Positions 62,145 to 64,000 of a DNA stretch of 64,000 nucleotides are shown in pieces (within the stretch, counting starts at the first letter, position 1; each line of letters starts with the position of its first letter). Both the position numbers and the translations under genes were made by a program. Below the pieces are notes generated by a model. The model was not told the DNA's origin, made no database searches, and saw only the letters and a program-made list of their open reading frames with translations. This stretch comes from Neodontobutis hainanensis (Eukaryota; Chordata; Actinopteri; Gobiiformes; Odontobutidae): NCBI GenBank assembly GCA_024349245.1, contig JALDNG010000007.1:5196501-5260500 (forward strand), written 5' to 3'.

Positions 62145-62153
62145 GTTGCATCA
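62145..62153 (-). promoter_or_regulatory. tars1: ATF4 / C/EBP-ATF response element (CARE) of tars1
   Basis: GTTGCATCA is the complement of TGATGCAAC, which fits the amino-acid-response consensus TGATGXAAX at every fixed position. It lies about 120 bases before the tars1 ATG, in GC-richer promoter sequence with further CGTCA half-sites near 62172 and 62186. Cytosolic aminoacyl-tRNA synthetase genes are known ATF4 targets. Confidence 0.6.
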
Positions 62154-62271
62154 GAATCGCCACATCCGGCCGCGTCATCACCGGCCGTCACCCGGCACAG
62201 GCAGACCTTAGCACACTTCAGCGCAGACTTTTAAAAGTTGTCTTTTCAGGTCTGGTATCTTTCTGGTTATC

Positions 62272-63658
62272 ATGTCCGAACAGAAAATCTCAGAAAAAAT
62301 GAGCGAATTGAATGTGGACGGTAAAAAGGTAATAAACTGTGTCTGTATTTAACTCATATTAGCATGATAGCAGCTAGCTAAGCACTCCTTAATACTAAAA
62401 GCTACTGTCATTCTGTCAAGGAGAGCGTGCACTGCAACGTTATTGTGCAGTTAAAACGAGCTACCTTCTCCTACGAAGCAAAATACGTTAAATCTTGCAA
62501 CTACTCAAATAACTGATTATTTTTGTTTCGTGTTTATTATAATTGGGGTAATAGCTTGTCTCAATATTTTTGGAATGTGGCAGGTATGAAGAAGAAACAG
62601 TGGACAGCTCAACAAAGAACGTAGTTAGTTAGTGCTGTTTACTTGTGTTAGTGCTGATACTGTGTTTATGGACAGGGCGGAGCTGAAAGTGGCAAAGATG
62701 TGGGAAAAAAGAAGACGAAAGGAGCAGCAGGAGACTCCGGAGGCAGAGCTGAGGTGTGTAGTCCACAAATTAAACTATATTTAGCATCCAGTGAAATTCC
62801 AGTTAGACAGGAACATGACTAACGCAGTATAACTTGTTTCTTTGGATCCTTTAAATAATAATGTCATGTGGCTAAGCCATGCCCTGTTTTTTTTAGTTTG
62901 AGCTTATTTAGATGTATCATAAGATATCAAGATCTCAACAATTAAAACAACAGAAAGCCATGTACACCCAGCCATGCCAGCAAATAACAAAACAATAAGT
63001 AACATTTTGGTGCAGTTATATTATTTACTTTTTTAGAAATGTCACATGATTAGACAGTTTGGAGCTAGATTTGCTGGATTCTTAAAACGTTTGAATATAA
63101 TTTAGAAAATGTGCAGACTTTGAGCTAACTTACTACAGATTCAATGTCAGCATTTTTTTATTCTGTCCAGCTCTCACAACCTCCAGATTACATTGAAGAA
63201 CGTCTTACATTATATACAAAGTTGAAAGCTGAGCATGACGCCCTTATCGCAGAGCGGGCTGCAAATGAGAGCAGATCCATAAAGGTGACCCTGCCCGATG
63301 GGAAGGTGGTAGATGCTGAATCCTGGAAAACCACCCCATACCAGGTTGCTTGTGGAATCAGGTCAGTCATGATTTCTGTAATTAATTTACCAATGAATAT
63401 TAAAGTATTGTATGATATACTGTTAGCCAGGCATTGTATAACTATAAACTAACATAGTGCCTTTGATTTATGTGGCCAGGCACATGTTAAATTTATAACA
63501 AACTAATTCAGTGTTTTGTGCTGGTACTATCCAGTCAAGGCCTTGCTGACAACACAGTGATTGCCAAAGTTAACAACATTGTGTGGGACCTGGACAGGCC
63601 TCTAGAAGATGACTGTAGCCTTCAGCTACTCAAGTTTGATGATGAAGAGGCTCAAGCT
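62272..63658 (+). CDS. tars1: threonyl-tRNA synthetase, cytosolic (5' part, first 4 coding exons; gene continues beyond window)
   Basis: Charges tRNA-Thr with threonine in the cytosol. Coding exons in the window: 62272-62328, 62676-62753, 63171-63361, 63535-63658, 450 nt for 150 residues, ending in phase 0 at a GTAAGT donor. The first 45 residues are charged and Lys/Gly-rich (VGKKKTKGAAG), like the eukaryote-specific extension. Residues 46-80 carry the PPDYIEERL helix region. Residues about 81-146 form the TGS domain, with IKVTLPDGKVVDAESWKTTP and SQGLADNTVIAKVNN nearly identical to human TARS1. The next exon, expected to begin the editing domain with a YWHSSAH-type motif, is not in the window. 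TARS3, the paralogue, is an alternative but would be expected to have a longer, different N-terminus. Confidence 0.93.
62329..63534 (+). other. tars1: tars1 introns 1 to 3
   Basis: Introns 62329-62675, 62754-63170 and 63362-63534 all have GT-AG ends. Nothing else was recognised in them. Confidence 0.85.
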
Positions 63659-64000
63659 GTAAGTCCTTTATATTAACACAGCTTTAAGTATTGTACAATA
63701 AGAACCTGTTGTTACATTACCTTCCTGCCAACAGTGTTTGGTGACTTGGAATGTCACAGAACCTGGAAGAAAGTGTTTGATGCAGGGCAGATTTTATTTC
63801 TTTATTTCTTTTTTTCTTTTTCTATTTTCTTTTTTGCAATACAAAATAGAAGTAATAGTTTTAATACTTTTCTGACAATAACATTTGTATATTAAATATT
63901 CAGAATGTGATTATTGCTTTGGCTAGAATTATTTTTTATCTTTTTTTTTTTTTTAGCTGTATGGCAAAGTTTAATTTAATCTTATTGGCATGTCATTGGT
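63659..64000 (+). other. tars1: tars1 intron 4, partial
   Basis: Intronic sequence up to the edge. A TTTTAG acceptor-like site at 63951-63956 is followed by CTGTATGGCAAAGTTTAA, which reaches a stop at once and does not match the expected exon, so intron 4 continues past the window. Confidence 0.75.

Noticed and set aside
63951..63978. Fifth coding exon of tars1 at the right edge
   Set aside because: After the TTTTAG the frame reads LYGKV then a stop and lacks the expected YWHSSAH-like start, so it is intronic.
1..64000. A CRISPR array, defence island, biosynthetic cluster or other prokaryote-type system
   Set aside because: Gene structure, repeats and protein families are all vertebrate; no such arrangement is present.

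Overview
This is a vertebrate nuclear window, almost certainly from a ray-finned (teleost) fish. It has split genes with GT-AG introns, a decayed Tc1-like transposon, a tRNA-derived SINE and abundant microsatellites. The encoded proteins are clear orthologues of vertebrate genes at fish-like divergence. No CRISPR array, operon, phage or other prokaryotic system was seen.

Three protein-coding genes lie on the plus strand. (1) mccc2, complete, 17 coding exons at 7009-12824, 564 aa: the beta (carboxyltransferase) subunit of mitochondrial 3-methylcrotonyl-CoA carboxylase, in leucine breakdown. (2) tmem8b, complete, 13 coding exons at 15547-40818, 801 aa: a secreted-side glycoprotein ectodomain, an EGF-like module and a seven-helix CREST-type membrane domain. 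(3) tars1, 5' part only, 4 coding exons at 62272-63658 with the gene running off the right edge: cytosolic threonyl-tRNA synthetase up to the TGS domain. All reading frames were joined by hand across splice sites, and phases agree at every junction.

Layout: 1-6.9 kb is non-coding and ends in a (CAA)n tract, CTCF-like sites and a TATA-like box in front of mccc2. 13.0-15.5 kb is the mccc2-tmem8b intergenic region, ending in a CpG-rich tmem8b first exon. tmem8b has large introns; intron 6 carries a ~760-bp pentameric CACTA-type satellite and a minus-strand SINE. 41.2-62.1 kb is a ~21-kb gene-free stretch with a teleost-type interspersed repeat fragment, a 260-bp hAT-like MITE, a broken Tc1-like copy, a (TA)39 array and a few candidate regulatory patches. 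The tars1 promoter carries a full match to the ATF4 response element.

The three genes do not form a pathway. Their linkage is best explained by conserved chromosomal synteny: the human orthologues lie on chromosomes 5 and 9, both represented on the avian Z. The most useful leads are regulatory or structural: the ATF4 element of tars1, a TG repeat abutting a tmem8b splice acceptor, the conserved internal start of tmem8b, its intact CREST residues, an in-frame stop-free mccc2 intron, and the pentamer satellite with a 50-bp higher-order unit.
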